In this document: in pieces, positions 1 to 9,838 of the stretch | Numbering within the stretch: position 1 is the first letter of the stretch | Layout of the letters: each line of letters opens with the position of its first letter | Origin: Chryseobacterium sp. MEBOG06 | GTDB taxonomy: Bacteria > Bacteroidota > Bacteroidia > Flavobacteriales > Weeksellaceae | Assembly: GCF_021869765.1 (NCBI RefSeq) | Contig: NZ_CP084580.1 | Span: 3,286,001 to 3,350,000 of the forward strand | Length of the DNA: 64,000 bases | Reading direction: 5' to 3' | Notes under the pieces: generated by a model | The model's database searches: none | What the model was told of the DNA's origin: nothing | Seen by the model: only the letters and a program-made list of their open reading frames with translations | Position numbers and translations under genes: made by a program

Positions 1-898
1 CTTTTAACACTAGGCTTTTGCATTCGGTGGTCTGGAAAAGCTCGAGCCCTTCCTGCCACCATTTCGTCATCTCCTCTTTATCAAATATAAATGAATGGGT
101 GGTGAGTATCCTGTTGATAAAAAAGAAATTGATGTGTACATTGGTGGTTGCCGCTTCCAACTGTGAAATAATAAGATCATCACTGGCAATCTGGTTCAGC
201 ATAAAATCTGTGGTACGGGCGAAAACATCTAATACATTCTGAAGAGGTGGATTATTGTATGACGTTTTTTCCAGTCTCAATACAATGGTATCTATGGATG
301 ATGCTCCCTTTTCCAGGGCGTGCTGTAAAGGAATAAGATTGCCAAAGCCTCCATCTGCATATTCATTTCCGTTTTTTTGGCATAAGCTCATCAAAGGAAC
401 CATATTGGATGAAGCCCAGATCCAGTCGCAGAAATCCTCATAGCTATGGTCATTAGAAGATTTGTATTCTATTTGCTGCGTGGTAAGGTTGGCCACTGTA
501 ACCACAATTTCTTTTTTCAGTTCTTTTATTTTTTCAAAATCATGCTCTGTAAAGCTATGGCGGATAAGATTTCTGAGGTTGGTACTATCTCCTAATGTCT
601 TTTGCTTTTTTATAAACTGCTTTATAATCCCCAGATGGTTGATCCCTATTTTTACTTTACCATTCTTATTCGTTATTTTAAATGGGCAAACCGTAAAAAT
701 ATCCGACTGCTCGATGGTGGTATAAAGCTTTTTAATTCTTTGGATATCTCCAAGAGCGAGAAAAGGAATCAGAAGGCTTCCTGTTGAAGTCCCTACAAAA
801 AGTTTATAGTCGTTTTTATGATTTTCTATAAGATGTTCAGCTACGCCTCCTGCAAAAGCACCTTTGCTTCCTCCTCCTGAAATGACCAATGCTTTCAT
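1..898 (-). CDS. Patatin-like phospholipase (3' end beyond window)
   Basis: Patatin-type lipid acyl hydrolase, expected to cleave acyl esters of phospholipids or neutral lipids with a Ser-Asp dyad. From the ATG at 898 the frame stays open leftwards to the window edge (299 codons visible). The glycine-rich oxyanion loop GGGSKGAFAGG is at residues 8-18, the nucleophile elbow GTSTG at 36-40 (Ser38), and DGGFGN carries the dyad Asp at about residue 182. No signal peptide is visible, so it is probably cytosolic. It is divergent from the AraC-type gene at 1110 across about 210 bp. The C-terminus and downstream neighbours are not visible. Confidence 0.88.
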   Translation of the reverse strand, partial: MKALVISGGGSKGAFAGGVAEHLIENHKNDYKLFVGTSTGSLLIPFLALGDIQRIKKLYTTIEQSDIFTVCPFKITNKNGKVKIGINHLGIIKQFIKKQKTLGDSTNLRNLIRHSFTEHDFEKIKELKKEIVVTVANLTTQQIEYKSSNDHSYEDFCDWIWASSNMVPLMSLCQKNGNEYADGGFGNLIPLQHALEKGASSIDTIVLRLEKTSYNNPPLQNVLDVFARTTDFMLNQIASDDLIISQLEAATTNVHINFFFINRILTTHSFIFDKEEMTKWWQEGLELFQTTECKSLVLK

Positions 899-1109
899 AA
901 TTGATTAAAAATTAACTTAGTACTAATTTAATGATAAATTAAATAGGTTATTCATAATAAATTGGGGATACTATACACCATTTTATACTATTGTTGTAGA
1001 ATCTTCGATTTTTGACGAAAGAGGGGTCTCATAAATTGATTTTCCTTTTTTTCCTTATTGGTAATTCTATTTCTTTGTTACTTATATCCTATTTTTACAA
1101 AAAGATTAC

Positions 1110-2234
1110 ATGGACAAATTAAGTTTTCTGGAAGTTATTGCTGCGATGGCTGTTTTTATATCGCTGCTGCTTGCCGTATTTTTGTTAACGGTAAAAACGG
1201 AAAGAAAACTGGAAAACAGGTTATTTGCAGCGTTCCTTATCATGAATGCCATTGATATCAGCGGAATTTTCATGCATCTTTTTGTGGAGAGTTACAATCT
1301 GAAAGCTTTCAAAATATCTGCTTACTTATTGGTAATGCCTCTTTTCTATCTGTATGTGAATGCTGTTTGTTATTCTGATTTCATCTTAAAAAGAAAGCAT
1401 TTACTGCATCTTATTCCTTTTATTGTTGCCAACTTAATGTTGGTTCCAAGGCTTTATCTGGCAGAAGGTGCTGCTAAAGAAGCTTTCTTTACAACAATGT
1501 GGCACTCTCCTGAAATGTTTGTGTATCAGCTCATCGGAGAACTGCAGTTTTTCTATTACATTGTTGCTGTATTCATGATCCTCAAAAGATATAAGAAGAT
1601 TTATCTTGAAAACTACACCAATCCCAACACCTTGTTATACCAATGGCTGTTTCAGCTTACCCTCATTTTCCTGTTCATCCATGTCTGTATTTTTTTAAAA
1701 AATATAATGCGGTATACCGCATACAACGATCTGTTTATCTGGCTGCATATTCTGGCAGGAACTTCCTTTTTACTGGCTGCCTGCTGGTTTATCTTAAAGG
1801 CATTAAATTATCCTGAGCTTTTTCGCAGAATTGATTCTACGTTACAACCGACAGAAGATTTTGCAGAAACATTAGAAACTGAAAATAAAACCGATGAAAC
1901 AAAAAGTTTTCAGATCGAACAGCTTAAGAAATTTATGGTTGAAAAGGAACCTTTCCTTGAACCTTCATTAACGATTCAGGAACTGGCAGATCAGGTGAAT
2001 ATTCCTGTTCGTGAGTTGTCGGTATTGATTAACCATCACCTCAATCAGCACTTTTTTGATTTTGTGAATGAATACCGCGTTAAAAAAGCAATGACGATTC
2101 TGAAAGATCCCACGAAAAAAGAATATACGGTGCTGGAAATCTTATATGAAGTGGGTTTCAATTCAAAATCCTCTTTTCATACTTCTTTTAAAAAATACAC
2201 GAACCAAACGCCAACGGCATTCAGAAACAATTGA
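1110..2234 (+). CDS. Membrane-anchored AraC-family transcriptional regulator
   Basis: 374-residue protein. The first ~240 residues hold about six or seven hydrophobic segments (for example 8-27, 62-78, 94-112, 175-192, 205-225). The last ~100 residues form a two-helix-turn-helix AraC/XylS DNA-binding domain, with IQELADQVNIPVRELSVLIN and YTVLEILYEVGFNSKSSFHT. This architecture is common in Flavobacteriia and suggests a regulator that senses an envelope or lipid signal directly. It is divergent from the patatin gene, a plausible but unproven target. A terminator follows at 2279. The ATG start is the first in frame after an AT-rich leader. Confidence 0.88.
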   Translation: MDKLSFLEVIAAMAVFISLLLAVFLLTVKTERKLENRLFAAFLIMNAIDISGIFMHLFVESYNLKAFKISAYLLVMPLFYLYVNAVCYSDFILKRKHLLHLIPFIVANLMLVPRLYLAEGAAKEAFFTTMWHSPEMFVYQLIGELQFFYYIVAVFMILKRYKKIYLENYTNPNTLLYQWLFQLTLIFLFIHVCIFLKNIMRYTAYNDLFIWLHILAGTSFLLAACWFILKALNYPELFRRIDSTLQPTEDFAETLETENKTDETKSFQIEQLKKFMVEKEPFLEPSLTIQELADQVNIPVRELSVLINHHLNQHFFDFVNEYRVKKAMTILKDPTKKEYTVLEILYEVGFNSKSSFHTSFKKYTNQTPTAFRNN

Positions 2235-2278
2235 TAATTAATCCATTGTAAAAAATCGAACTTTGCATTGCAGATAAT

Positions 2279-2317
2279 CGGACTCATTGTATTCATTAAA
2301 ATGAGTCCGACTTTTTT
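2279..2317 (+). terminator. Intrinsic terminator after the AraC-type gene
   Basis: Inverted repeat CGGACTCAT / ATGAGTCCG (2279-2287 and 2301-2309) followed by a T tract. Confidence 0.8.
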
Positions 2318-2389
2318 ATACGGACTTTTTTCAGGATTCCCTACAGCATATTTGCATCAGATTATCAATATTAAATTAAAATTCTGACC

Positions 2390-3438
2390 ATGAAATATGT
2401 AATCCCTGTTTTATTTTTTGCCTTACTTGGCTGTAATAGTGTTCCCCCAACCCATCAACAAAATGTTGAAAGCGCCATTACAAAAAATGCCCTTCAGTTA
2501 TTAGAGGACAAAAGATTTCATTCTGTTTCTATTGCCGTGCTTAAAGATGGAAAATCTACCATCAAACATTTTGGAGAATTAACGATTGGAAAGGGAAACA
2601 AACCCAACGATTCCACCCTTTATGAATTAGCTTCCGTCACTAAAACTTTTACAGGTTATATCGCCGCTAAAGCCGTACTGGATAAAAAGCTCAATTTAGA
2701 GGATGATATCAGAACCTATCTTAACGAACCTTATCCCAATTTAGAGTTCAAAGGTGAACCTATCAAAATCAAACACCTCATCACCCATACCAGTGGATTT
2801 CCTAATTTCCCTATAAAAAGCGAAAATAAAAAGGCTTTTTTGAAGGATTAAAACTCATCAACATTGAAACGAAGCCCGGAGAAGTCTATTCTTATTCAAA
2901 CATAGCTCCGGAGCTGACCGCCTATATCCTTGAAAAAGTGTATCAAAAATCTTTTGAGGAACTGCTTATTGAATTTGTCTTGAAGCCCAATACCATGAAC
3001 CAAACAAAATTTACACTCACTGAAAATGACAGAACAAGATTGGTTAAAGGCTATAACGATAAAAACGAGCTAATGCCCAACTTCAAAAGAACTTTATGGG
3101 GTGGAATTTCAGGATTGCATTCTACGACTACGGATTTGGTGAAATATATGAAACTGCAGCTGAACCCATCCAATTCTATTGTCAAAGAATCTCATAAAAA
3201 ACTATACAAAGAAGGTTCTGATTTTTGGGAAGGCTATCACTGGTACATCATAGAAAATGATCATCAATTAATGTACAGACATCATGGCGGTATCTACGGA
3301 ATGCAAAATTGGTTTGTGATCTTTCCTAAACAAAATATAGGAATATCCATTTTAACAAACACCAGCTTTAATGAAACAGGAGAAATTTTGGAAAAAGTAG
3401 TGGGTAACCTGTACAATGACATGCAAGCTAAAAAATAA
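2390..3438 (+). pseudogene. Serine hydrolase (class C beta-lactamase-like) lipoprotein, frameshifted
   Basis: Two ORFs (2390-2851 and 2938-3438) in different frames together make one full-length beta-lactamase-fold serine hydrolase. Signals are a lipoprotein leader with Cys15 (ALLGC), the SxxK motif SVTK at 82-85, a YSN motif in the segment between the ORFs (YSYSNIAPEL) and a late HHGG in place of KTG. The frames join at the T6 run 2836-2841; a seventh T would restore KKAFFEGLKL. So there is a one-base loss in a homopolymer, either a real mutation or an assembly error. If intact, the product would be an outer-envelope peptidase or esterase. Related remnants lie at 15361 and possibly 9261. Confidence 0.85.
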
Positions 3439-3823
3439 ACAATATAAAAAAGCAGGTTAGCAATCAAAGCCTATGGAAAAGTACGATAAGATCCAACTAT
3501 GCCAATTTTCGATTGTTTTTTATGCTTAAATTTTAAAAAACTTTAGATTACGATTACAGGAAATGTTTAAAATTTTCTGATAAATGAGCCTTACCCTTCT
3601 TTCCTAATTATATTCAATCCCACCAAATAATCAGTAAAAATTATCTAGGGGGAAATAGAAGTACGTCAGTTAATTTTCCCTACTTTCTAAGATGCCTTCT
3701 GTTATATATTTAAGATTTATTTGTTAAAATTTTAAGATTTCTTTATGTACCACATCTTATCAAATCTCCTGTTTAAGGCATGGCATTTGCAAAGTTTATA
3801 GTACCAATTTAAAAATATAAAAT
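3439..3823. other. Intergenic region without a gene
   Basis: 385 bp, AT-rich. No ORF, hairpin terminator or RNA gene is evident. It presumably holds the promoter of the DUF2383 gene at 3824. Confidence 0.6.
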
Positions 3824-4276
3824 ATGAGTACCGAAAGAACAGTTTCAGTATTAAATGATTTACTGAACATTACGAATGACAGAATTCAGGGATTTTCTAA
3901 AGTTGAAGATAAGGTATGGGATCAATACCCTCATTTGAGGGCAGATTACGATACTATGGTATCACAATCTCAGACGATGAAAAATGAACTTACCGGCCTT
4001 ATTACAGAGAGAGGCGGCGTACCCGATCAATCCGGATCAGCTGCCGGGGCACTCCACAGGGCATGGATAGATGTAAAAAACTCTTTTGCAGGAGATACAG
4101 CTAACGCCACATTGGGAAATGTAGTATATGGCGAAAATGCAGCTATTGATGCCTATCAGGAGGCATTAGACAGTGGTGATCTTTGTCCGCAAAGCTCACA
4201 AGTTGTACTGGATCAGCTTCATCAGCTAAAAGCTTCCCATGATAAATTTCAGAACCTTGAGGATTTAAAGATTTAA
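3824..4276 (+). CDS. PA2169-family four-helix-bundle protein (DUF2383)
   Basis: 150-residue all-helical, acidic, soluble protein. The N-terminal TVSVLNDLLNITNDRIQGF and the later GENAAIDAYQEAL helix match the DUF2383/PA2169 family, which has a ferritin-like fold and is often stress-associated; its biochemical role is unknown. No metal-ligand set is obvious by eye. It is followed by its own terminator and then a PfpI/DJ-1 gene, a pairing consistent with a general stress locus (inference). Confidence 0.85.
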   Translation: MSTERTVSVLNDLLNITNDRIQGFSKVEDKVWDQYPHLRADYDTMVSQSQTMKNELTGLITERGGVPDQSGSAAGALHRAWIDVKNSFAGDTANATLGNVVYGENAAIDAYQEALDSGDLCPQSSQVVLDQLHQLKASHDKFQNLEDLKI

Positions 4277-4284
4277 AAGAATAT

Positions 4285-4313
4285 CCGCTTCATTGCATGA
4301 AGTGGAGTTTTTC
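4285..4313 (+). terminator. Intrinsic terminator after the DUF2383 gene
   Basis: Stem CCGCTTCAT / ATGAAGTGG (4285-4293 and 4297-4305, one G-T pair) followed by GTTTTT. Confidence 0.7.
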
Positions 4314-4386
4314 TATGAATCTTCAGAGCATGATCAGAGCTCTTTTACCGGACATCCTGATCAACCCATAACACAAAAATATTATT

Positions 4387-4935
4387 ATGTCAAAAAAAAT
4401 AGCAATACTGGCCACACACGGCTTCGAAGAAAGTGAGCTAAGCTCACCTAAGGAATATCTGGAACAGCAGGGATGGACCACCCATATTGTAAGCCCCGAA
4501 AACGGCAGCATCAAAGCCTGGGCAGAAAAAGACTGGGGTAAAGACTATCCTGTAGATCAAAGTTTAGATAATGCAAATGCTTCAGACTATGATGCGTTGG
4601 TTTTACCGGGAGGTGTGATCAATCCGGATCAGCTCAGAACCAACGAAAAAGCGATCGGCTTTGTTAAAGATTTTTTTGCCCAGCACAAACCTGTAGCAGC
4701 CATCTGCCATGGTCCGCAGGTATTAATAAATGCCGGTGTTGTAGAGGGCAGAAATCTAACTTCTGTACATTCAATCAGCCAGGATTTAAAAAATGCAGGC
4801 GCCCGCTGGGAAGACAGCGAAGTGGTAGTAGATGCAGGACTCGTTACCAGCAGGACTCCGAAAGACCTTCCCGCTTTCAATGCTAAAATTGTAGAAGAGA
4901 TTAAGGAAGGAAAGCATCAGGAACACACCTTATAA
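4387..4935 (+). CDS. DJ-1/PfpI-family class I glutamine-amidotransferase-like protein
   Basis: 182 residues, the usual length of the PfpI/YhbO group. The nucleophile elbow AICHGP places the reactive cysteine at Cys107 followed by His108; an acidic residue of GFEESE (14-17) is the expected partner. Family members are described as stress-protective deglycases, glyoxalase-like enzymes or proteases, and the sequence cannot separate these. No signal peptide, so cytosolic. Terminator at 4941. Confidence 0.9.
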   Translation: MSKKIAILATHGFEESELSSPKEYLEQQGWTTHIVSPENGSIKAWAEKDWGKDYPVDQSLDNANASDYDALVLPGGVINPDQLRTNEKAIGFVKDFFAQHKPVAAICHGPQVLINAGVVEGRNLTSVHSISQDLKNAGARWEDSEVVVDAGLVTSRTPKDLPAFNAKIVEEIKEGKHQEHTL

Positions 4936-4940
4936 AAAAT

Positions 4941-4971
4941 AAAGTCCGGTTCTTCCGGACTTTATTTTTTT
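4941..4971 (+). terminator. Intrinsic terminator after the PfpI gene
   Basis: Perfect 9-bp stem AAAGTCCGG / CCGGACTTT (4941-4949, 4955-4963), loop TTCTT, then a T-rich tract. Confidence 0.9.
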
Positions 4972-5073
4972 CTTTAAATTCAATATAACAATAAATATTT
5001 TTCATTTAAAATATACCACATTTCTATTTTATGGCAAAAAAATTGTAGTTATTTAAAAATAAACAACAATCGT

Positions 5074-5385
5074 ATGAACAAAATAGTAAAAATTACATTG
5101 GCCCTTGCAGCAGGAAGTTTTTTGCTTTATCTGGATCAGCGAAAAAAGAAGAAAAAGACTAAAATATACCTGGCTCCTGACGGAAACACTTATAAAGAAA
5201 ATCAGATTTACCGGACTTATAATAACAGGCTTTATAGGAACGGCAAGGAATTTCACTACTCCTTACCTGAATTAGATGACCATCATTATTCAAATACAAA
5301 GTACAGTAATGATCATGTTCATATACAGTATAAAACGATTCAGAAAAACACTAATTACCATCATAAAGGTGTAAGGCATCAATAG
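5074..5385 (+). CDS. Small hypothetical protein with N-terminal membrane segment
   Basis: 103 residues, not recognised. A short hydrophobic helix (residues 5-20, IVKITLALAAGSFLLYL) is followed by a very basic KKKKK stretch and a Tyr/His/Asn-rich tail, so it is probably a single-pass membrane protein with a cytosolic basic tail. A 56-residue membrane protein lies 55 bp downstream in the same direction. Confidence 0.55.
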   Translation: MNKIVKITLALAAGSFLLYLDQRKKKKKTKIYLAPDGNTYKENQIYRTYNNRLYRNGKEFHYSLPELDDHHYSNTKYSNDHVHIQYKTIQKNTNYHHKGVRHQ

Positions 5386-5610
<225 letters not shown>

Positions 5611-5652
5611 AGTAAAAATAAGCCAATAAAAAACAAAATCAGAGTAAAAAAT

Positions 5653-5738
5653 CCCCCGCTCTCTGAAGTCTCCTGGCTTGGAGCAAGTATAAAGGGAATC
5701 ATCTTATTTACCAGCGCAAAGTCGGGAGACTTTGCCTT
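5653..5738. repeat. Dispersed palindromic repeat, copy 1
   Basis: Imperfect inverted repeat with arms GAAGTCTCCTGGCTTGGAGC and GCGCAAAGTCGGGAGACTTT around a ~30-nt middle containing AAAGGGAATCAT. Related copies lie at 19302 and 37335. It sits in the 302-bp gap before the glycosyltransferase gene. Confidence 0.75.
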
Positions 5739-5912
5739 TACTTTGAATTCTATAAAAATGACTAAATTTATTCAAAGGAAAGCAGAGGTAATTAACCTAA
5801 AAATAAAACAAATATTGTTTTTTGATCCAGTATATTTACACCTATAGCTTCCTATTGTAAATAGCTACAATTAATACCTGTATATTTATACCCTAAAAAT
5901 CATTTGAAGCCA

Positions 5913-6980
5913 ATGAAAATAAGCCTGTGTCTAATTGTTAAAAATGAAGAGAAAGTTCTAGGCAGATGTTTGGAGAGTGCAATAAAATTTGCAGACGAAA
6001 TCATCATAGTAGATACTGGCTCTACTGATAGGACCAAAGAAATTGCTCAACAATTTACAGACAAAATTTTCGATTTTGAATGGGTTAATGATTTTTCCGC
6101 AGCCCGCAATTTTGCATTTTCCAAAGCGGTTATGGATTATCAGATGTGGCTGGATGCTGATGATGTTGTCCCGGAAAAATCAGTGGCAGAAATTAATGAC
6201 CTGAAGAAAACCCTGAAAGATCATGTTGAGATGGTCACTATGAAATATGTTTTGTCATTTGATCACAACAACAATCCTTCTTTTCATTCAACACGGGAGA
6301 GATTATTTAAAAGAAGTAAAAACTATCAATGGATCGATCCGGTTCATGAATGTATTCCTCTGATCGGTAATCTGCAGTATACGGATATTGAAATTTGGCA
6401 TAAAAAAACAAAAACTGAAGAACTTTCTACAAGAAATATAGATATATACAGAGCTTTGGAGAAGAATGGAAAAGAATTTTCTGCAAGGCAATGGTATTAT
6501 TATGCCAGGGAACTGAAAGATCATAACGAGACGGCTAAAGCTATAGCCTGCTATGAAAAGTTTTTAAATTTGGGATCAGGCTGGGGAGAAGATATCATAA
6601 CGGCTTGCCATCAATTAGCTATTGAATATAAAAAGATGGGCGCTCAAGAAAAAATTCTGCCGATTTTATTCAAAAGCTTTGAATATGACGTTCCAAGGTC
6701 GGATATTTGTTGTGAACTGGGATATTATTATAAAGAGGAGCAAAATTATCATCAGGCATTTAAATGGTTTGATTTGGCTACAAGGCTTCCTAATGCCAAT
6801 CCTGTTGGTTTTGTATTTTCTGATTATTCAGGATATATCCCTAATATTGAGGCTTGTGTCTGTTTATCTTTTTTAGGAGACTATAAAAAGGCCCATGAAT
6901 ACAATGAGAAAGCATCTCTTTCAAGACCAGATTGTCTTTCTGTAAAACAAAATAGAGAGTATTTAAGGGATCTTATCTAA
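5913..6980 (+). CDS. Family 2 glycosyltransferase with TPR-like C-terminal part
   Basis: 355 residues from the ATG at 5913; an upstream TTG at 5904 is possible but less likely. The N-terminal GT-A domain starts ISLCLIVKNEE and carries the nucleotide-binding IVDTGSTDRT and the metal-binding DxD motif LDADD. Residues ~190 onward look like tetratricopeptide-type helices (AIACYEKFLNLG, AFKWFDLATRL, AHEYNEKASL). This matches the SunS-like TPR/GT2 arrangement, which transfers sugars to peptides or glycans. The substrate cannot be read here. It is monocistronic by spacing. Confidence 0.85.
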   Translation: MKISLCLIVKNEEKVLGRCLESAIKFADEIIIVDTGSTDRTKEIAQQFTDKIFDFEWVNDFSAARNFAFSKAVMDYQMWLDADDVVPEKSVAEINDLKKTLKDHVEMVTMKYVLSFDHNNNPSFHSTRERLFKRSKNYQWIDPVHECIPLIGNLQYTDIEIWHKKTKTEELSTRNIDIYRALEKNGKEFSARQWYYYARELKDHNETAKAIACYEKFLNLGSGWGEDIITACHQLAIEYKKMGAQEKILPILFKSFEYDVPRSDICCELGYYYKEEQNYHQAFKWFDLATRLPNANPVGFVFSDYSGYIPNIEACVCLSFLGDYKKAHEYNEKASLSRPDCLSVKQNREYLRDLI

Positions 6981-7167
6981 TGGGTACGATGTATCAAAAT
7001 TCTCTTTTCTTAGTTTTCATCAATCAGTTTTAATGTAAAAGGATAGAATGATAGAAATAGCAGAAATATAGTATGATTCTTTTTAATTATAAATTAATAT
7101 AGTTATCATAATATAATTATATATTTGATAGATAATAAAAAACTAATAATATATTCGCTAATATGAT

Positions 7168-7653
7168 ATGAAAACTACACTTTTTACACTTTCTTTGTTT
7201 CTTGCTAGTTTCTCGATTCAGGTTTCGGGACAAGAAACTCTAAATACCAGTGGCACTAATATGTCAGGCACCACAGGGAATGTTACAGCTTCTTTAGGCC
7301 AGATTTTTTATGAAACAGCATCTTCTCCTGCAGGAAATATTGCAACAGGTGTTCAGCATTCTTATGAAATCACACCAACATTAGGAGTTGATATCACCGA
7401 AATCAGTTTGAACCTTACTATTTTCCCCAACCCCACAGCAGATATTCTTAATTTGAAAATGGGGTTTAAAGATTATAATAAATATCGTTATGATATTTTT
7501 GACAGCAGCGGCAAGTTACTGGCAAGCCAACCTGTTCTTCAGGCACAAACTCAAATTATAATGGCATCTTATCCAGCTTCAATCTATTTATTAAAAGTAT
7601 CAAAAGAAGGGAAGACCATCAAAATTTTTAAGGTTCTAAAAACAGATAAATAA
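7168..7653 (+). CDS. Small secreted protein with T9SS type A sorting domain
   Basis: 161 residues. Signal peptide MKTTLFTLSLFLASFSIQVSG, a short Gly/Thr-rich body, then the C-terminal type A sorting domain (LTIFPNPTADILNLKM .. YDIFDSSGKLL .. IYLLKVSKEGKTIKIFKVLK). Export via Sec and T9SS to the cell surface or medium is expected. It lies 21 bp before the collagen-like gene and is probably co-transcribed with it. Confidence 0.85.
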   Translation: MKTTLFTLSLFLASFSIQVSGQETLNTSGTNMSGTTGNVTASLGQIFYETASSPAGNIATGVQHSYEITPTLGVDITEISLNLTIFPNPTADILNLKMGFKDYNKYRYDIFDSSGKLLASQPVLQAQTQIIMASYPASIYLLKVSKEGKTIKIFKVLKTDK

Positions 7654-7674
7654 AATATAAAAAACTAATTACCT

Positions 7675-9117
7675 ATGAAAAAGCTTTCTTTTCTAGCAGC
7701 CTCTCTGGCTTCTGCTTTAGTGTTTTCGCAAGTGCAGGATGCAATGAGCTATCAGGCTATTATCAGAAATTCAAGTAATCAATTGGTTAGCAATCAGAAT
7801 GTAGGAATGAGATTTTCTATATTGAAAGGTTCTACAACAGGAGCAGTAGTATACTCTGAAACTCAAACTCAGCCTACCAATAGCAATGGCTTGGTGACTG
7901 TAAAAATAGGTGCCGGTACATTAGTGAGTGGTTCTTATTCTACAATTAACTGGGGAGCGGATACTTACTTTATAAAAATAGAAACAGATCCTGGTGGATC
8001 AAACAACTATACCATAACAGGAACATCACAATTATTAAGTGTTCCTTATGCTTTATATGCGAAAACTTCAGGAAGTTCCCTTCCTGGACCCCAAGGAGCC
8101 ACTGGAGCAACAGGGCCAGCAGGAGCTCAGGGATTAGCTGGTGTAACGGGAGCAACAGGGCCAGTTGGTGCTCAGGGACTAGCTGGTGTAACGGGAGCAA
8201 CAGGAGCCCAAGGGATTCAGGGAATAGCTGGTATTACAGGAGCAACAGGGCCAGTGGGTGCACAGGGACTAGCTGGAGTTACAGGAGCAACAGGGCCAGT
8301 TGGTGCTCAGGGACTAGCTGGAGTTACAGGAGCAACAGGGCCAGTGGGTGCACAGGGACTAGCTGGAGTTACAGGAGCAACAGGGCCGGTGGGTGCACAG
8401 GGAATAGCTGGTGTAACGGGAGCAACAGGAGCAACAGGGATTCAGGGAATTACAGGAGCAACAGGGCCAGTGGGTGCACAGGGACTTGCTGGAGTTACAG
8501 GAGCAACAGGGCCGGTGGGTGCACAGGGAATAGCTGGTGTAACGGGAGCAACAGGAGCCCAAGGGGTTCAGGGAATAGCTGGAGTCACGGGGGCAGGTTT
8601 TGCCAATGGAACAGCTTCAGGACAGGTCTACATAACAGGATCTACTCCATTTGCTCCTTCTAATCCGGTAAGTATAAGCGGTGACATCACAATGAACAAT
8701 TCTGGAGTTACAACTATTGGAACTTCGAAGGTAACAACAAGTCAAATTGCTGATGCGTCTGTTACCGTAGCCAAAATATCTACCTCTTCCGGTACAGCGA
8801 GTTCTTCCACATATCTTAGAGGGGATGGAACCTGGTCTGCGCCAGGCAGCGGTGGTGTACAGTTATTAACAGGAACAGCTAATATCACCCTGCCAGCAGC
8901 AGGATCAGCAGGTACGTTTACCATTACAGTCAATGGCGCAGCTGTGGGTGATGCGGTTATTGTAAACCCAACTGGTACTATTTCGGCAGGAACCAGTACT
9001 TATCCACCTATCTATACGACAAAAGTAACAGCAGCAAATACAGTCACTGTTTATATATATGATTCCGGTAGTGGTGGCGGCTCGTCCTTATCTTTTAAGG
9101 CGACTGTGATCAAGTAG
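7675..9117 (+). CDS. Secreted collagen-like adhesin-type protein
   Basis: 480 residues. Signal peptide [19 protein letters not shown]; an N-terminal domain with [20 protein letters not shown] and [14 protein letters not shown] typical of Bacteroidota surface proteins; a central Gly-X-Y segment (about residues 137-305) built from [15 protein letters not shown] units; then a beta-rich C-terminal head containing [15 protein letters not shown]. The collagen-like stalk should trimerise and present the head. No T9SS sorting domain is visible, so its anchoring is unclear; the upstream T9SS protein could be a partner (inference). Terminator at 9170. Confidence 0.85.
   Translation: MKKLSFLAASLASALVFSQVQDAMSYQAIIRNSSNQLVSNQNVGMRFSILKGSTTGAVVYSETQTQPTNSNGLVTVKIGAGTLVSGSYSTINWGADTYFIKIETDPGGSNNYTITGTSQLLSVPYALYAKTSGSSLPGPQGATGATGPAGAQGLAGVTGATGPVGAQGLAGVTGATGAQGIQGIAGITGATGPVGAQGLAGVTGATGPVGAQGLAGVTGATGPVGAQGLAGVTGATGPVGAQGIAGVTGATGATGIQGITGATGPVGAQGLAGVTGATGPVGAQGIAGVTGATGAQGVQGIAGVTGAGFANGTASGQVYITGSTPFAPSNPVSISGDITMNNSGVTTIGTSKVTTSQIADASVTVAKISTSSGTASSSTYLRGDGTWSAPGSGGVQLLTGTANITLPAAGSAGTFTITVNGAAVGDAVIVNPTGTISAGTSTYPPIYTTKVTAANTVTVYIYDSGSGGGSSLSFKATVIK
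8092..8600 (+). repeat. In-frame tandem repeat encoding Gly-X-Y units
   Basis: About 500 bp of degenerate 45-54-bp units (GGAGCAACAGGGCCAGTKGG type), all multiples of 9 nt, so copy-number change would keep the frame and alter stalk length. Confidence 0.9.
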
Positions 9118-9169
9118 ATCATATGCTATTTTATAAAACAGATAATAATCGTATATGATTAAATATCGA

Positions 9170-9200
9170 AGAAATCCAGTAGCTCACTGGATTTCTTGTT
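9170..9200 (+). terminator. Intrinsic terminator after the collagen-like gene
   Basis: Perfect 11-bp stem AGAAATCCAGT / ACTGGATTTCT (9170-9180, 9186-9196) followed by TGTTTTG. Confidence 0.85.
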
Positions 9201-9260
9201 TTGTATTTAATGAAAATAAACCTGTTTAAATTTTGTATGTAACTTTCAAGACCATTGTGG

Positions 9261-9625
9261 CTATTTCGTCCTTCTTACCACTTCTTTTACTCCTCCTTTT
9301 GTCAGAATTATAGAATGGTAAAGACCCGCACTGTCCGGAATGAATTCAACTGTTCTGTCATTATTATCCGCTCTAAAAAATTTGGTTTCAGATTCTGGGA
9401 TAAGCTCCATGTCTGCATTGTTAAAATAAAGTTTACCGTCAATTTTCAATATGGTAATTGTATCATATTGACCAACATATTGATCGTATAGACCTGTGTT
9501 TATTTCAACTCTATGGTGCTTGTAAGGAAGTTCAACCTCTTTTCCCAATGCAATGGCGGAAAGTCCATAGCTTATGATATCAGAATTTAAGGCTGAAAAA
9601 GCGTTCTGTAATTCTCCTTTAACTT
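9261..9625 (-). pseudogene. C-terminal remnant of a serine hydrolase (DUF3471-type tail)
   Basis: About 120 codons are open on the minus strand but blocked upstream by an in-frame TAA near 9628, with no start codon for a whole protein. The text (ELQNAFSALNSDIISYGLSA .. LYDQYVGQYD .. ILKIDGKLYF .. GLYHSIILTKGG) matches the beta-strand tail that follows beta-lactamase-fold hydrolases. The catalytic domain is absent. Probably the stump left by a deletion next to the fibre-like operon. Confidence 0.65.
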
Positions 9626-9731
9626 AAAAACGCTCAATACTCTTGTTTGATGTTCTTATATATTCTTCATCTATTTGATATTTTCATCGGTATAGGTGCC
9701 AATTTTATTATTACAACGCTCATGGTAATAC

Positions 9732-9775
9732 AAAACCCACAATCAGAAGGCTTTCATCCTCTGACTGTGGGTTTT
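9732..9775 (-). terminator. Terminator of the fibre-like operon (bidirectional)
   Basis: Stem AAAACCCACA / TGTGGGTTTT (9732-9741, 9766-9775) with an inner imperfect stem. U tracts on both sides; it lies 64 bp past the stop of the last minus-strand gene. Confidence 0.8.
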
Positions 9776-9838
9776 ATTTTAAATTATGGTGAGAAGTTTT
9801 TTAATTTTTATATCCCGTAGAATACCTATTTTATTTTC

